Shown in pieces: positions 46,301-59,047 of a stretch of DNA of 64,000 bases (position 1 is the first letter of the stretch; every line of letters begins with the position of its first letter). This stretch comes from Clavelina lepadiformis (taxonomy: Eukaryota > Chordata > Ascidiacea > Aplousobranchia > Clavelinidae): positions 11,532,001-11,596,000 of the forward strand of contig NC_135240.1 in assembly GCF_947623445.1 (NCBI RefSeq). The letters run 5' to 3'. Both the position numbers and the translations under genes were made by a program. The notes below the pieces were generated by a model. That model did no database searches. It saw only the letters and a program-made list of their open reading frames with translations, and was not told the DNA's origin.

Positions 46301-49272
46301 TGCTATTTGGCAATAATAAGTTATTGGTTTTAATTTCTACTTTTCCTGGTTTTCCTTAGTTTACCACTAAACTAAAGCTCAGGCCCATTGGCTGTATAAC
46401 CCTAAATTGGGTCGCCAGACCCAGGTAAGATTCGTGAGCCGTGGGTTAGAATTATGTCAAGCAATTATTATAGCTCAAAACACTAGGAGAAAATGTGTAA
46501 TGGCGATGTTTGTATTACCTTGTTTTCTGTTTTTTTTCTGTTCTGTTTTCCTTTTCAATATTTTTTCTTGTGTAAAGAAATTTATATGCTATTTGCTTGA
46601 GTGAAATCGTTACAATCCCATGCCTACAATGTTTGCAATTTAAAATATAATCAAAGTGGGTCGACCAGCTCCATTGTTGAGTTTAGGCGATGGAAAAAAC
46701 TTGTCACCCAGAAAGCAACTGAGAAACGATGTATTTGGAACGAAAAATTTTAGCCATAGTTGTGATCTGGTCGTTGTTACTGTTCAAGGTTTTCTGGCAG
46801 CGATACAATTACTTAGGATGTTGACTTGACTTGAGTCACAAGTTCTAAATGACTTGATTTGACTTCAATAAATGTCCAAAATGGCTTGAGTCACTTTACA
46901 ATAATTGTAACAGCAACAAAGAATTAATAGATAACAAAAACGGATTTTTTCGAAAAAATTACAACTCTCTGTAAAGCAGCAGCCAAACCTTGTAAATAAA
47001 GCTAATTTCCATGTTCGTTTTATTATTTAGTGAAATTACTAAAAATGCAATTACTTGAAAAATCCCACTTGGGGCGCCCTGAAATTTTTCATGTGATTTT
47101 AGTATGCCTTGGCCCTTGGGCTATTGTCTCGTAAAATCTCCAGCAATTGGGATATCCCACTAAACTGAAAATTACAATTTTGGGTTAAAAAGTCAAAATT
47201 CATAATTTTTCAACTACATTTTAGGCTGACCTAAACATGCGACCTGGAAGTTTTTAACGCGCCATTTGTTGGTCTCTTGCTTATGTACTCAAACTTGAGA
47301 ATCTGAACAGGAATAAGTTATGACTTATGACTTATGAGGTAATAAAAAAAGATTACGGCGTAATAATTCCTCAATAGTCAATCTTGATATGGGAGGGAAA
47401 AATTAAAAAAGACCTCCATTTGCTAAACAGCACCAGCCATGTTGGCCACTAATTGGTCTAACAGACATTTTTAGCCATTACGTAGAAGTCAAACAAAATC
47501 ATGGAAATCGTGCAATTTAACAATTGTTGGCTCCTAAAAAGTATCTCGACCAGACTAGTTTGTAAACATCCATGAAATTATAGGAACTAATATGACTTGA
47601 CTGGAGATAACTTTGAAACCGACTCGAGGACTTGAGTTGATACAGTCACAACACAAGTCATGTGATACAGTCACATGAAATTGACGTAACTTACCTTGAG
47701 TCAAACAAAAATGACTTGGGTTGTAAAGCCTCAGCCTGAGCAAAAATTTTCGTTTATACGGTGTATTGCAAAAAGTATAATTAAATGAGAAATTATCCTG
47801 TTAACATACCAACACACCCAGCAAGTTGTTAAAATTGAATTAAAAATACATCGCCATTAAACCAAAGTAGTTATGTTGGATTTCAAAGATTTACAGCATT
47901 TCATTGATTAGGATTAAACGGCAACTTAAAATTGCTATTCGAAAAACATTTTTATTCTGTATGTGATTATAATGAGCAGTGTATGTTCCTGCAGTTTGTG
48001 ATGAAATAAACAATGATGGCCTACTTCATAAATTTCAATTGCAATCATTTTATTAATGTTGTACTGAGGCGGCTCACCAATTTTTTTACACCTAAAATTC
48101 GTATAAGCACTACCTAGCATCAGCTTACATAGTAGACTTGCCTCCATAAATCAGAAGCTCAGGTCTTTGAGGTTAATCTCGATGGAAAATGGTGAATAAA
48201 TTATTTTATATTGCCTGTATTTAATGCAAATTGATCGAATGGATAACATCAATTTATTAATCAATTGTCTGAAAGAGTTGCAAAAGTATAATAAAACTAG
48301 CGTCCTAGCCTGCTTAGCCTATAGTTTTCAGCATATTCGTAAGTAGATCCGAACCTCTTGGTTTTACTACAAGATTCTCTGCTAGAAAACATGTGTGTAC
48401 TAAAAACCCTACTGCACAAATTGTGGCATCATGTGATTGTGCTCTAGTCCAAGTACATATTGTTTAAGTAGCAACCTTGGGCTACCAATTTGTACCAAAC
48501 CTACATGCCATGGTTAATATAATTCAATGATTTAAAAATCATTAGCAAATAGCAAAACACTCCAGGGTGGTAGACCAGGACCATTACGTGCACATTTTTA
48601 TGTTTTTTATAATTTACCTGTTTGAGCTATCTTTGTGCAAGTAAAAACAGAAAAATTACCATCTAAAATTTTCACAGAATCATTGGATCGAAGCGATAGG
48701 CTTTGCATTTATACAGTACTAGTTGGTTAACTTTAAACTTAAGTATGATACGTGGTGGTACACTCTGTACAAAATCTCGTTCATTACAAAGGCTTGCAAG
48801 TAAAGCAATCAGAAAGCAACCAACTAATGATATTCTGGGTGAGTTGTAATGTACTACTTGGATCCTATAACTGAAGGTTGGCATGAAGATTAATTTCACT
48901 CAGCTACCTGCCCACTAAATTCAAATTTTTACCAGTTGACTTAAGCTCCTGCATAAGCAGGCATATGGTAAAAAAAACTCTGTAACTCAACACTGGAAAG
49001 TATGACATTATACCTGAAAATATACAAGATTTGACATGATGGCGTGCAGTGGTTTCTCAATTTTTTGTTTACTATTTAGGCGATGAATCAGTTTGAATGC
49101 GGAAAATTTTGTTATGCCCCTTTACAAGTTTTGTGCGTACGTGTGCCCCACATTACACTTCATGGCTATAACTTACATGAACATCACACAATTTAATGTA
49201 AAACCTGCGAATTACTGTAGTACCAGAAATAGCGGTAGTTATAACCGTAACCGAATTTTTCTCACTTAACAG
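43393..49272. other. Gene-poor region between the ACOX array and AIFM1
   Basis: Almost 6 kb without a recognised gene. It contains a hAT-like MITE with a second insertion inside it (45793-46252) and scattered ACTTGAGTCA-like motifs (about 46820-46900 and 47620-47720) that may mark another repeat. The first coding exon of AIFM1 must lie here or further upstream. One candidate is ATG at 49083 with a weak GT donor after 49140, which has the right phase, but support is thin. Confidence 0.5.
45793..46252. mobile_element. hAT-like MITE, family 2 copy 2, with nested insertion
   Basis: The ends are cagggctcttcaaacttt and the inverse cagtttgagaagccctg; the flanks gaatagag (45785-45792) and aaatagag (46253-46260) form an 8-bp duplication with one mismatch. 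The interior matches the element at 29891-30215 in the opposite orientation (caagtggtatttttgtatct). About 150 bp (roughly 45843-46010) rich in taccg and cggta motifs, ending gtgctgcccacctatgcc, is absent from the other copy and looks like a second element inserted inside. Confidence 0.75.
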
Positions 49273-52200
49273 TTTTACGGTATCACACACAACAACATGC
49301 AAGAAGACTAAAACACACAAAATCTGGATTTGCTACATGGCCTTCAACACCTTTAGACTTTTCTGGAAGTTTAGGGTCAAGCTTATGTATTGTGGGAGGA
49401 GCTCTCTTCTTGGGAATGGTAATATGTATAACTTTTTAGTAATCTATGGCCTTATGTCAGTGCAGCTTGAACTTTTCAGAAAATTTGAGTGTAGTGGTCG
49501 CAGTTGTATAAGCCCATATGTTTATAAAGTGCAATTTATCATGTTTCCGATTTATTCCATTTGTCCCTGTAGTAAAATACCCCACTTCATAAACCTGAAA
49601 ACCCTTTTTTATAAGTCGATTTTCAAATGATGATTGCATAAAATTGATGCACAAAAGTGACAGTGTACAAATGTACTACATATTATATTCTAGAAAGTCT
49701 GGAAATACAGAGACTCACTCCCAGCTTTTTTAGCTCACCTGCTTAATAAGCCCAAAGTGATCCTGTTCCGAGGCGGGCTTATAAAGCGGCGACCACTGTC
49801 TATACCAGGGGTGGCCAGACCTGCTTCATGCTCGAGCCGCATATTACCAATTCGAGCTTTAAAAGAGCCGCAACACAAACACAATAAAAAATACGAATTT
49901 ATTCACTCACAACGAAGTGTAGCTATTGATAAACATTAGTGCTGCGTGGTGATACTATGAGTCTCCACCTGGGCTTCACCAACTCTTTTTGCAATTATTA
50001 GTGTAACCGTAACCGAGACTTAAAACTAGGTCAGCCCTGAGGTACAGCTTCAAACTGACAGTTTACTTAACTACAGTGTACAAGTTAGCACACTTCTGTA
50101 CAATAATGTCCTTTTTGGAGTGTAATTTGATTATTACTAACAATGAGTCCATTGTTACTACGTGTGATAGAACGCATTGTTTCATAATCTGATCAAACAA
50201 CTCGTCTAGACCGGGAAAATGCATGTCTAATTCAACAATGCAAATTCATTAAAGAGCCGCAATCAAAGGCTCAAAGAGCCGCATGCGGCTCGAGAGCCGC
50301 AGTTTGGCCACCCCTGGTCTATACTTTAGTGTATTCACATTTGGCTGACAACATTGATAACTTTATTTCACAGGGGTTTTACAAGTATGTTAATAGTGCA
50401 GAAGTGCAAGCTGCAGAAGTGGCAAATGAAAACAAACCGCCAGCTGAAAAAGAGAATGAAGAAGAGGAAAAAGAACCTGGTGCATACAATTCATTATTTA
50501 TTATTATGAATATAGTGATACATTGACCACCAATCTTTGACCCAAAGAATTGGACATTGTTTGAAATAGCACTATACATAATGTTTTTTTGTTGTCAATG
50601 TTATAATGGGAGTGTGTATGCTAAAATTACGCTCTATGATTCACAGAGATAAATTCACATGCGTGATCCAAATACCTTTTCTTGGCATTTTAATTAAAGT
50701 GTTGCCAGAAACTGTGCACATGCTAGGTAGCTGCGCTGCATTTGTGAAAAGAGAGAGTAAAATCCAGTGAAAAACATCATAATATAGTCATTGTTATTTG
50801 TGATTTAACTTTATTTCGTAATAGAATGATCAATTATGGCATTTTGCTTCTTTTATCGTAGACATAGCTCCGTATGTACCGTGTGCATACAGTATAACTT
50901 TTTAAGAGGCTTTAGGTAGCTTTGATTACGCTACATTACAAATTCAAAAAAAGATAGCTCAATTGTAATGGTTTCGACAGAACATGCAAATAGGTATACT
51001 GTTTTTGTGTGGATAGAAAATCCATGCTACACATCAAGTAAAAACTGTGAACTGTTCCACCATTCTGCACTTTGCATAAAAAGTAATGCATGAGAGAGCA
51101 ATTATTTTCCACTTTTCATATACTGTAGTCCATTGTGAGGTTAAAATCCTAAATTGACCATGTCACCTGCTGAATTAAAAAGTTTATTAACCACACAGTA
51201 ATGGAATAAAGGAAATGTGAAGCAAAATATGGTGTGCCAAATGCAGTGATGATATCTGAGTTTTAATTTATCTCTTTGGTTTACAACATCAGTATCAATT
51301 GTGATTTATATTGTTGTCATACAGAAGTTATTACTCTGGAATTCCCACCACAAATCCAATACCTTATCATTGGAGGAGGAACATCTGCATATAGTGCAAT
51401 GAGAGCAATAAGAAAGAGGGATGTCAGTGCTAAGGTGCTGAATGGGGCTTATTCTGCCTGTCATTTTTCTATCTTATGTAATTAAAATGAGGTTCATAAA
51501 AAACAAATCAACGAAATTGGCACTCACCTAAATTTTCTGCTGCTTTTTATGAAGGTCCTTATTATTAGTGATGAAACACAAGCACCTTATATGAGGCCAC
51601 CACTATCAAAAGAGCTGTGGTTTAGCGATGATCGGGAAGCAGCTCACAAGTTTGAATTCAAGCAGTGGAATGGAAAATGGCGAGATATATTTTTTGAAAA
51701 ACCCAGCTTTTACTGTAAACCAAGTGAACTTGATGCAAAGAATGGTGGCGGTGTTGCACTGGCATTAAACAAACGAGTAGGTTTATTTTAGCAGTATTAG
51801 AATTTCCAAACCTCAACCACACAGCTTTAAAAATCGAGCCACTCAATACATCTTCTTTCAAAGGTTGTTTCAGTCGATGCTTCTGAAAATAAAGTAACTT
51901 TAAACGATGGAACAGAGATAAAATACGAAAAATGTTTAATTGCAACTGGTGGTCAACCTAAAAACTTGCGGACAGTAGCAAATGCAGGAGACGAAGTAGC
52001 AAAAAGGACGACTTTGTACAGGAAGGTGAGGTAGCATTTAATGTGAACGCCTTAGTCACTATTGCTCAGTAGATTTTAATGACTATAATTGTAATGTTTC
52101 TATATAGGCCAGTGATTTCATAGAACTTGACAAAATTACTAACGATGTACAATCAGTTACGGTTATTGGCGGTGGTTTTATGGGAAGTGAAATTGCATGT

Positions 52201-54701
52201 GCACTTGGCCACAAAGGTAAAATTTAGTGAATAATTCACTTAAAGTTAAATTCATTCATTTTACTCAGTGTGTAATACAACCCCATTCCTTAGTTTTCAT
52301 GATGTCATTTACAAAAACAGTTTCTGGTAATGTCATTTATAGGACAGAAAAATGGCTTCCAGGTCAATCAAGTCTTTCCTGAATCAGGAAACATGGGTCT
52401 TGTGCTTCCCGAATATCTCACAAAATGGACTACAGAAAAAGTCAAACGGGAAGGTGTAAATGTGGTGACTGAAAGTTCAGTCAATCAAGTTACAATGGAA
52501 GGTGATAAAGTCAAAGTTACAACAAATATTGGCCAAGAGGTGAGTAACACATGGCCTTGGATGTATTTGATTCCAATGGACATTGCATTTACTGTTTCTA
52601 CCTACATAGTATTCAAAGAAATAAAATTGAAGAGCTCTAGTTTGTTATGGCAATAATGCTTCTTTTTCCTTCATAAACTCTGACGTAACTCTAAAAAGGC
52701 CCTTTTAGGATTAGTACAGTGGTTTTTAACCAGATTTAAATTTTGAAATTTTAGGTGGGAAATAATTAATCCGTATATATTTTGTACACAAAAATCATAC
52801 TCACAAAAGAAATTTTGTTGTAAATGAACACATAGCCTATTATAAGCTGCAGCTTACTGTTTAATTCACTTTCTGCAGTGTAACCACTGTTCAATCACTA
52901 CATACACCCAAAAACGTGTATCCAACATACAATTGAATTGATGTTAAGCAAATTTGAGTATTATGTATTATTAAGCTAAGTATACTTTGCATTTGTGGTA
53001 GGTATCAGAAATGTAATGATTGGATCACAACAAATTGGTTAAATTGAAGTGTTTAGTTGGTTGCATTTAATTATATTTAGAAGTGAGGTTACTTAAGCTT
53101 TAGCCAAAAACAAAACTGGAAATTGTAAAAAAGGGGGCAAATTTGGGTTTGGTAGTTGACGTAAATGGGAAAACAAATGAAAAAGGTTACGAACCGCTGG
53201 GTTTGTTGTTCGTTTTTGCTTACCATTCTCTAAAATGAACTAATGATTGTGTATAGGAGAAATATGTGTTTATATTTGATAATGCAAGAATGTATAGGCC
53301 ACAACATTATCCTTTATTTATATCTGCTTCCTCTTGTTAAAAGGTTATTTTTCACAGTTAGCAAAGTAAATTTTTGTTTCAGATTTTAACTGATCATTTG
53401 GTAGTAGCTGTCGGCCTTGACATTGACACAAGCCTTGCAGATTCAGCTGGAATTGAAATAGATGAAAAGCTTGGTGGTTACAGAGTAAATGCAGAACTGC
53501 AAGCAAGATCCAACATATGGGTGGTATGTAAAACGTCTGACAACGATGTTAACCAAGTATTATATTATCATTCATTTTTTCCTTATATTTTTAGAGCTAA
53601 TAGTAAATTTTTCTTCTTGATTTAGAAAGCCTAAAATAAGAAGGTCAATCATTTTTCACTGAGCATTAATTAGCATTATTCATACATACATATGCAAAAT
53701 AAAATCTTGGTATGAAGCCTAGTTATGTGATAGGCTGGGGACGCGTCATGTTTTTACGACGTCAAGTTGGGAAGAAGAAGAGTTGAACATCACGATCATG
53801 CGGTTGTCAGTGGTCGACTAGCAGGTGAAAACATGACCGGCGCCCAGAAACACTACTTTCATCAATCTATGTTTTGGTAAGGGTGGTTAATTTGTTCCAT
53901 AACTACATTCAATTATTTTCTTTTATGCAATGCCATTTATTCGGTTTGAAGGCAATATTAGCCTTGCCTTTTTAGGCTATTTCTGTTAAATCTTACGCTG
54001 TATATAATCAACTATGCAAATGAGATTTTATGCTTAAGGTCTGATTTGGGGCCAGATGTAGGATATGAAGCTATAGGCCTGGTTGATTCTCGACTTCCTA
54101 CAGTTGGAGTATTTGCAAAAGCAACTGAAAAGGACACTCCGCGTGCTGCTGAGGAGGAAGGGCTACGGTCTGAAGGTAAATTTCTTTTAATTAATACTGT
54201 AAAATAACAAGTCCACTTTAAATCATTGATGTTAATAAAATGAAGTTAAAACACTCACGGGTAATGAAAGATATTTATATTGATATGATGACGATTTATG
54301 TTATTATTACTATCAATTTGCAGAAGTCCAAGAAAGTGGTGCACTTGCTCATAATTTTGCACCTCCAGCACCTGCCACCGAAAATAAAGAATTTGGGAAA
54401 GGAGTCGTATTCTACTTACGAGATCAGAAATTAGTTGGAATTTTACTGTGGAATGTCTTCGGAAGGATGTCAGTTGCCAGAAAGGTGAGAGTGCATATTT
54501 TACATGACATTCATAAGCGCATAGAAACAATATGTATGTTTAAAGACACAAGTAAAGTTGCAGGCACAATTATAAGTGGACTATGTGAATAATAAATCAA
54601 ACTACCTCATGCATTTGCAGCTCATTCGAGATCAGCAAAAACATGAGGATTACGGAGAAGTTGCCAAACTTTTTAAAATTCACAGTGATGATTTGGACTA
54701 A
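49273..54701 (+). CDS. AIFM1: AIFM1, mitochondrial apoptosis-inducing factor 1 (5' end incomplete)
   Basis: Twelve coding exons found: 49273-49418, 50374-50479, 51325-51434, 51555-51776, 51864-52025, 52108-52216, 52343-52539, 53383-53523, 53734-53876, 54039-54175, 54324-54484, 54621-54701; about 571 aa plus a missing first exon (human 613). AIFM1 is an NADH-dependent FAD oxidoreductase of the mitochondrial intermembrane space, needed for respiratory-chain assembly through CHCHD4 and for caspase-independent death. The first exon shown is Arg/Lys-rich, then hydrophobic ([11 protein letters not shown]), as expected for presequence plus membrane anchor, then an acidic linker. The FAD fold starts [26 protein letters not shown] and FKQWNGK are family-specific; the NADH fold has [28 protein letters not shown] / AGDASCFYD and the C-terminal domain ([22 protein letters not shown]) match AIFM1 rather than AIFM3. 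It converges with RAB9, 226 bp apart. Confidence 0.95.
49806..50316. mobile_element. hAT-like MITE, family 1 copy 2, in an AIFM1 intron
   Basis: The 511-bp element has ends caggggtggcca / tggccacccctg and a perfect 8-bp duplication, gtctatac, at 49798-49805 and 50317-50324. It closely matches the copy in ACOX-A intron 2 along its full length, with one extra subterminal cgagagccgc segment. Its right end lies only 57 bp before the AIFM1 exon that starts at 50374, so it is close to the branch-point region of that intron. Confidence 0.93.
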
Positions 54702-54892
54702 GACCATGTTACAAGGAATGCATTTTATGGGCATATTCGTGTGAACCAGGAGTGGTGCAATAAACAATAGTGAACATGCTATAGCTATATATAGATTATC
54801 TTGCACACTCCCATTTCAGTTGGTAGAGATAATACGTGGATGCCAAATATGAATTAATCTCATTCTGTAGTTTGTATGACAAACAGGTTCAA

Positions 54893-54898
54893 AATAAA
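54893..54898 (+). terminator. Candidate polyadenylation signal of AIFM1
   Basis: AATAAA lies 191 bp past the AIFM1 stop and only 29 bp from the stop codon of the convergent RAB9 gene, so the two transcripts probably overlap or abut at their 3' ends. Confidence 0.55.
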
Positions 54899-54927
54899 AT
54901 GATATTTGCGAAGTCTTAGTGTGTGGT

Positions 54928-55643
54928 TTAGCAACATTTATTCTTCGAGTCACTATTCTTCGTGCTCAAACTGACAGTTGGCATTTCTGATGCAAGATTG
55001 CTGAAGCTGGCTTCACCACTGTGTAATTGCATGGTTACAGTTTTGCGTATGGCAGTAATGAAACAACGTTCAACGTTTGTAGAATCTTTAGCACTAGTTT
55101 CTATGTGAGGATATCCACCATTGTTTTTACACCAGTTTTCTACATCAGTTTGATTGATTTCTATTTCGTTTGAATCCACATCAACTTTGTTACCAACGAT
55201 CAGAAATGGAAATTTCTTTGAGTGATCAGGGGATATGTCAGCATAGTAAATAAATTCATTTTTCCAAATTTCCAGATTATGAAAACTCTGTGCATCATTG
55301 ACCGCATATGTAAGGACACAGCAGTCTGCACCTCGATAAAATGGTGTTCTCAAACTCTTAAATCTTTCCTGGCCAGCTGTGTCCCAAATTTGTAAAGTGT
55401 ATTGCTCTCCGTCGACTGTCATGTTCTTTGTTAGGAACTCAACTCCTATTAAAAGAGTAATTATAAGAGTTGCCAGTAAAGAAGCATAGATTTGTAGCTA
55501 TATGACTAGGTAAAACACCTACCGATGGTATGGTAAGATTGAGCATCAAATTCACCGGTTATGAAACGATTCATAATAGAACTTTTTCCCACACCACCAT
55601 CCCCAATCAAAACAACCTTGAGCACCCTGGGTTGTTTACTCAT
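54928..55643 (-). CDS. RAB9: RAB9 small GTPase
   Basis: Two coding exons, 55643-55523 and 55445-54928, give 212 aa (human RAB9A 201). RAB9 controls transport from late endosomes to the trans-Golgi network, including recycling of mannose-6-phosphate receptors. The start is MSKQPRVLKVVLIGDGGVGK, with the P-loop at residues 14-21; then HTIGVEFL (switch I), WDTAGQERFKSLRTPFYRG at about 61-79 (switch II), GNKVD and ETSAKD for guanine binding. NEFIYYADISP resembles the RAB9-specific EFIYYADV. The protein ends in two cysteines (KNKCC), the double geranylgeranylation signal. The intron is 77 bp. I cannot separate RAB9A-like from RAB9B-like, which is a vertebrate split. Confidence 0.95.
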
Positions 55644-56216
55644 GATTTGAATGTGTTTGCTGAACAGTCTACACAGTCAAAAAAACAGCCGACATTTTAG
55701 TTAATGTATTGTCAGTGATCATTTTTGCTGTAATGCATATTACATAAACAAATATATTACCATAACCTAATTTTTGGCCTTAAGATTGTGCGCACATCTA
55801 CCTTGTTAACTTGTAATAGGTTTAACAAAAAGGTCTACTTAACTGATATAGTTTTCAGCTTCTTGTGAGTTGAATGAAGTGCTACTGCCAGACTTATGTA
55901 TTTAACACTAGCTTAATATTGCCAGCAACAAACATTATATTTCAAACTACCATTGATGACATGTAGAAAGGGTGGATAAAGCATCATTGGCCAGACAAAT
56001 ATACACTTAATAACCACAACGAAGTACGATTAAATGAATTCCATAATAAAATGACACTGCTTATAATTTTAAACCATAAAAATGAATTGTTGGTAAATAT
56101 TTTTATCAATTCAAAGGAATTTTTAAGGCTTAAATTGTAGTATGAAAGCTCAAATGTGTCTGCACATGTGCGTCATTGTCATTACCCTCATGATTTCTGA
56201 CAAAAATGTTGGTTAA

Positions 56217-56831
56217 CCCTTAAACTGTAATTACTGTTCTGTAACACAAACAGCGATTACGGGCCTCTCAGGCCCAATAGTAACATAATCTGAAAAAGTA
56301 AGTCAATCGTATCTCAATTCATTACATCGGCTGTATTTGTTTTGAGAAAATGATTTTAGGCCAAAGTTGCCTATAATGCACGAATGTAGCAACAGGAATG
56401 TGAATGAATGAATGTTTGACAAACACAACCCTAACCGGAGACGCTCCAAACATATCGCTAACCCGGTTAGCAGCGGCGACACCTAACTATGCACACATAT
56501 GACATATTTTGGTTGTTATTGAGTGCACCTAAAAAGAACTCATCTTATTGAGATCCACTATACAAATGCAATGTAACTTACATTGATTATAATTCTAAAG
56601 TTTACTCTAAACTACAACCGATGCCCTAAATTGCAATTTTAGGTGTACTTTAGTTTTTAGCCTACAAAATTATTTTTGGACTTATTAATCCTTACACTCT
56701 GGTTTTAAGTTTTGCAAACGACACTATTTTAGGCATTTCCGGAGCAACAGCTCTAAAAACCAAAAAAGATAAAAGTTAAAACAATTTTCTCTCTCACCGG
56801 GCCTCCCAGGCCCGTAATAACTGTTTAAGGG
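56217..56831. mobile_element. piggyBac-like MITE
   Basis: Ends are cccttaaactgtaattac and the inverse gtaataactgtttaaggg, flanked on both sides by TTAA (56213-56216 and 56832-56835), the target of piggyBac transposases. Just inside lie gggcctctcaggccc and gggcctcccaggccc, small palindromes typical of inner inverted repeats. The 615-bp element has no transposase. Class is inferred from TTAA plus the CCCTTAA end. Confidence 0.8.
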
Positions 56832-58142
56832 TTAAATCATAATATTTTTGAGTATTAACATTTTTTAAATTCCTGTATATGTTATTTATTGTTTATTATG
56901 TGTTGTAATAGTGAAATATTGAAAAAATATATTAATGTGTCAAGGAAAATTATCATTTTGTTAATTTCCTCAGTTATCTGTTAACCTTTCAATTTTGATT
57001 TACAACAATCAGTTGGCCTACACCTTGCCTGCACAAAGGACGGGCAGCATTGGACCACGAGTTGAAGTGCACACGGAATTTTGCTTCAGCACACCTGAGA
57101 TTTCAGCGAAAACTGTCATACTCTGCACTCCAGTACACACCAAATTTTTTATCTTCATGCCGATTTATAATAAACAAAAACCGGTTTCTGAACGCTAATT
57201 ACAATTTATAATAAATAAACAAATAATTGAGGCTTCAGTGAACGCCATCACGCCAAAACTTATATGCACAACTTCTTGACAAAAACTGCCGTAATTTCAC
57301 GTAAGGACTACAAAGTTCCTACACTATGTTCTTTGCGCAACAAAATCCACTCAAAAACATTGGTTTGAAAATAGCTTTTTTAATTACGTAAATTGCTTTT
57401 GTATACTGGACCTTTCCAATGTTCTGATCAAAAGAAAGTGTTAAATGTGTAGGTTTTGCAGTCCTCACCGCTAGGGTGCGGCAAGGCGCTATGCTCTTGA
57501 CATCCATGGCATGTTATTTTTCATCTTTTTTTTTCATTCTTATTTTTCATCTTATAAGCAGGTAAATTATAATCAACAATCCGAAACGAAAAATGCGTTA
57601 ATGCAAGAGTACAATCATTTTTTTCGTTTTTACCAAGTCAAATTCCCCAGTTTTAGGCTAGAAATGATGGTAGCGCTAAAAAGTTAAATGTTTCTGCTGC
57701 TTCTACATGTCATGTTTAAAGCATATACGAAAACTTTTTTTTTTTTTTTTTTTAACAGTTTGTGTTTTGAAACAATTGTCTGTGCTTGTATGCTCGTGCT
57801 TCGGAATATGCTGTCTGTTAATAAAATGAATTCAAATTGGCCACGCAATTGGTGTGTGTGTTATGAAATTTTGTAAATCCTGAAACGGAGTTAAAATGCG
57901 GTTCAAAAGCTTAATATATGCTACGAAATTTCTTTTTTTGCTTTCTTTATTCGCTATTAAACAAATTCATTGCGTCATCATGTCCATTTCTCCAGCGCAA
58001 TACTACCTAGGTACTAGGACCTAGGCCCAAGGGCTTCTGTTTAAAAATTCGTGAAGTAGTAACAACATTTCAAAATGCATGAAATAATTCATTTTTGCAA
58101 AATCATGGTAACTGAAATCAAAATTCGTAAACATGTAGACTG

Positions 58143-58626
58143 CAGGGATGGCGAACCACTGACCCGCGGGTCACGAAGTGACCCATCACAGATTTTCAGT
58201 GACTCACTTGTCTTTTTTAAAATAATGAAATTTAAACAAATATTTAAGCAAGGAATAAATGTTTCACTAAATATTTGTAATAAGGCCCCCACCTATTTTA
58301 ATCTAGTACCGTACCGAATTGCCATATAGCAATCTGACACAACTAAAGCCGTATAGTAGTGCGTTATCAGTATCACGGCAAGTTACTGGGTGCTTATAAC
58401 GTAATAAAGCTATTGTGCTCTTGATTGTTAGCAAATCATGTTACATTTTTGTATCCTTTAGTGACTGCATGCCTCTTGGCTGTTCAGGATTAGTGTGGTC
58501 TGGTAAGCTGCAAACATTTAATGCCTGCAAGTAGCCCTAAGTTTTTAATGTATGACCCACTTTTTCTTTTTCAAGGATTAAGGTCTCTTTTGTGACCCAT
58601 GCACTAAAAAAGGTTCGCCATCCCTG
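58143..58626. mobile_element. hAT-like MITE, family 3
   Basis: The inverted ends are cagggatggcgaacc and ggttcgccatccctg, with tgacccgcgg / tgtgacccatg-type sequence inside. The flanks atgtagac(tg) and atgtagag suggest an 8-bp duplication with one change and two extra bases on the left. About 484 bp, no coding capacity. Confidence 0.75.
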
Positions 58627-59047
58627 ATGTAGAGCCTAGCTTACTAGGCTATATGTTAGAAGTGCATATCATGAATTTTCAGTTTCGAAAATATGCAAGC
58701 TTAACAAAAAGGTAGCGTCAATTTTACCGACTGCTTGTTTGTATGAATATACCAAAACGGTAAACAGCAATTATGTGAAGTCGGTAAATCGTCTCGGTAA
58801 GGCAGACTGGTGACGCTTTAAATTTTTCTCAAACCACCGAATTGATTTAGGCATAGCTGCCTTGGCTAGTCTGTATTTATGAACGAAGTGACTATTTCAC
58901 CGGCGTCTGTTTACAGAAGTTGACAATAATGACAATACAGTGACCGGAAGTTTTTCGCTGATGACTTTATGACTCTCGTCTCTCAACGAGGAGGAAAAGC
59001 AATACAGCGGCGTAGGCTAATGTTTAACGATCATGTAAGCTAGGTCT

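Noticed and set aside
46815..47720. Repeated ACTTGACTTGAGTCA-like motifs that might be the ends of one element
   Set aside because: The two clusters do not form a clear inverted pair and no target duplication was seen.
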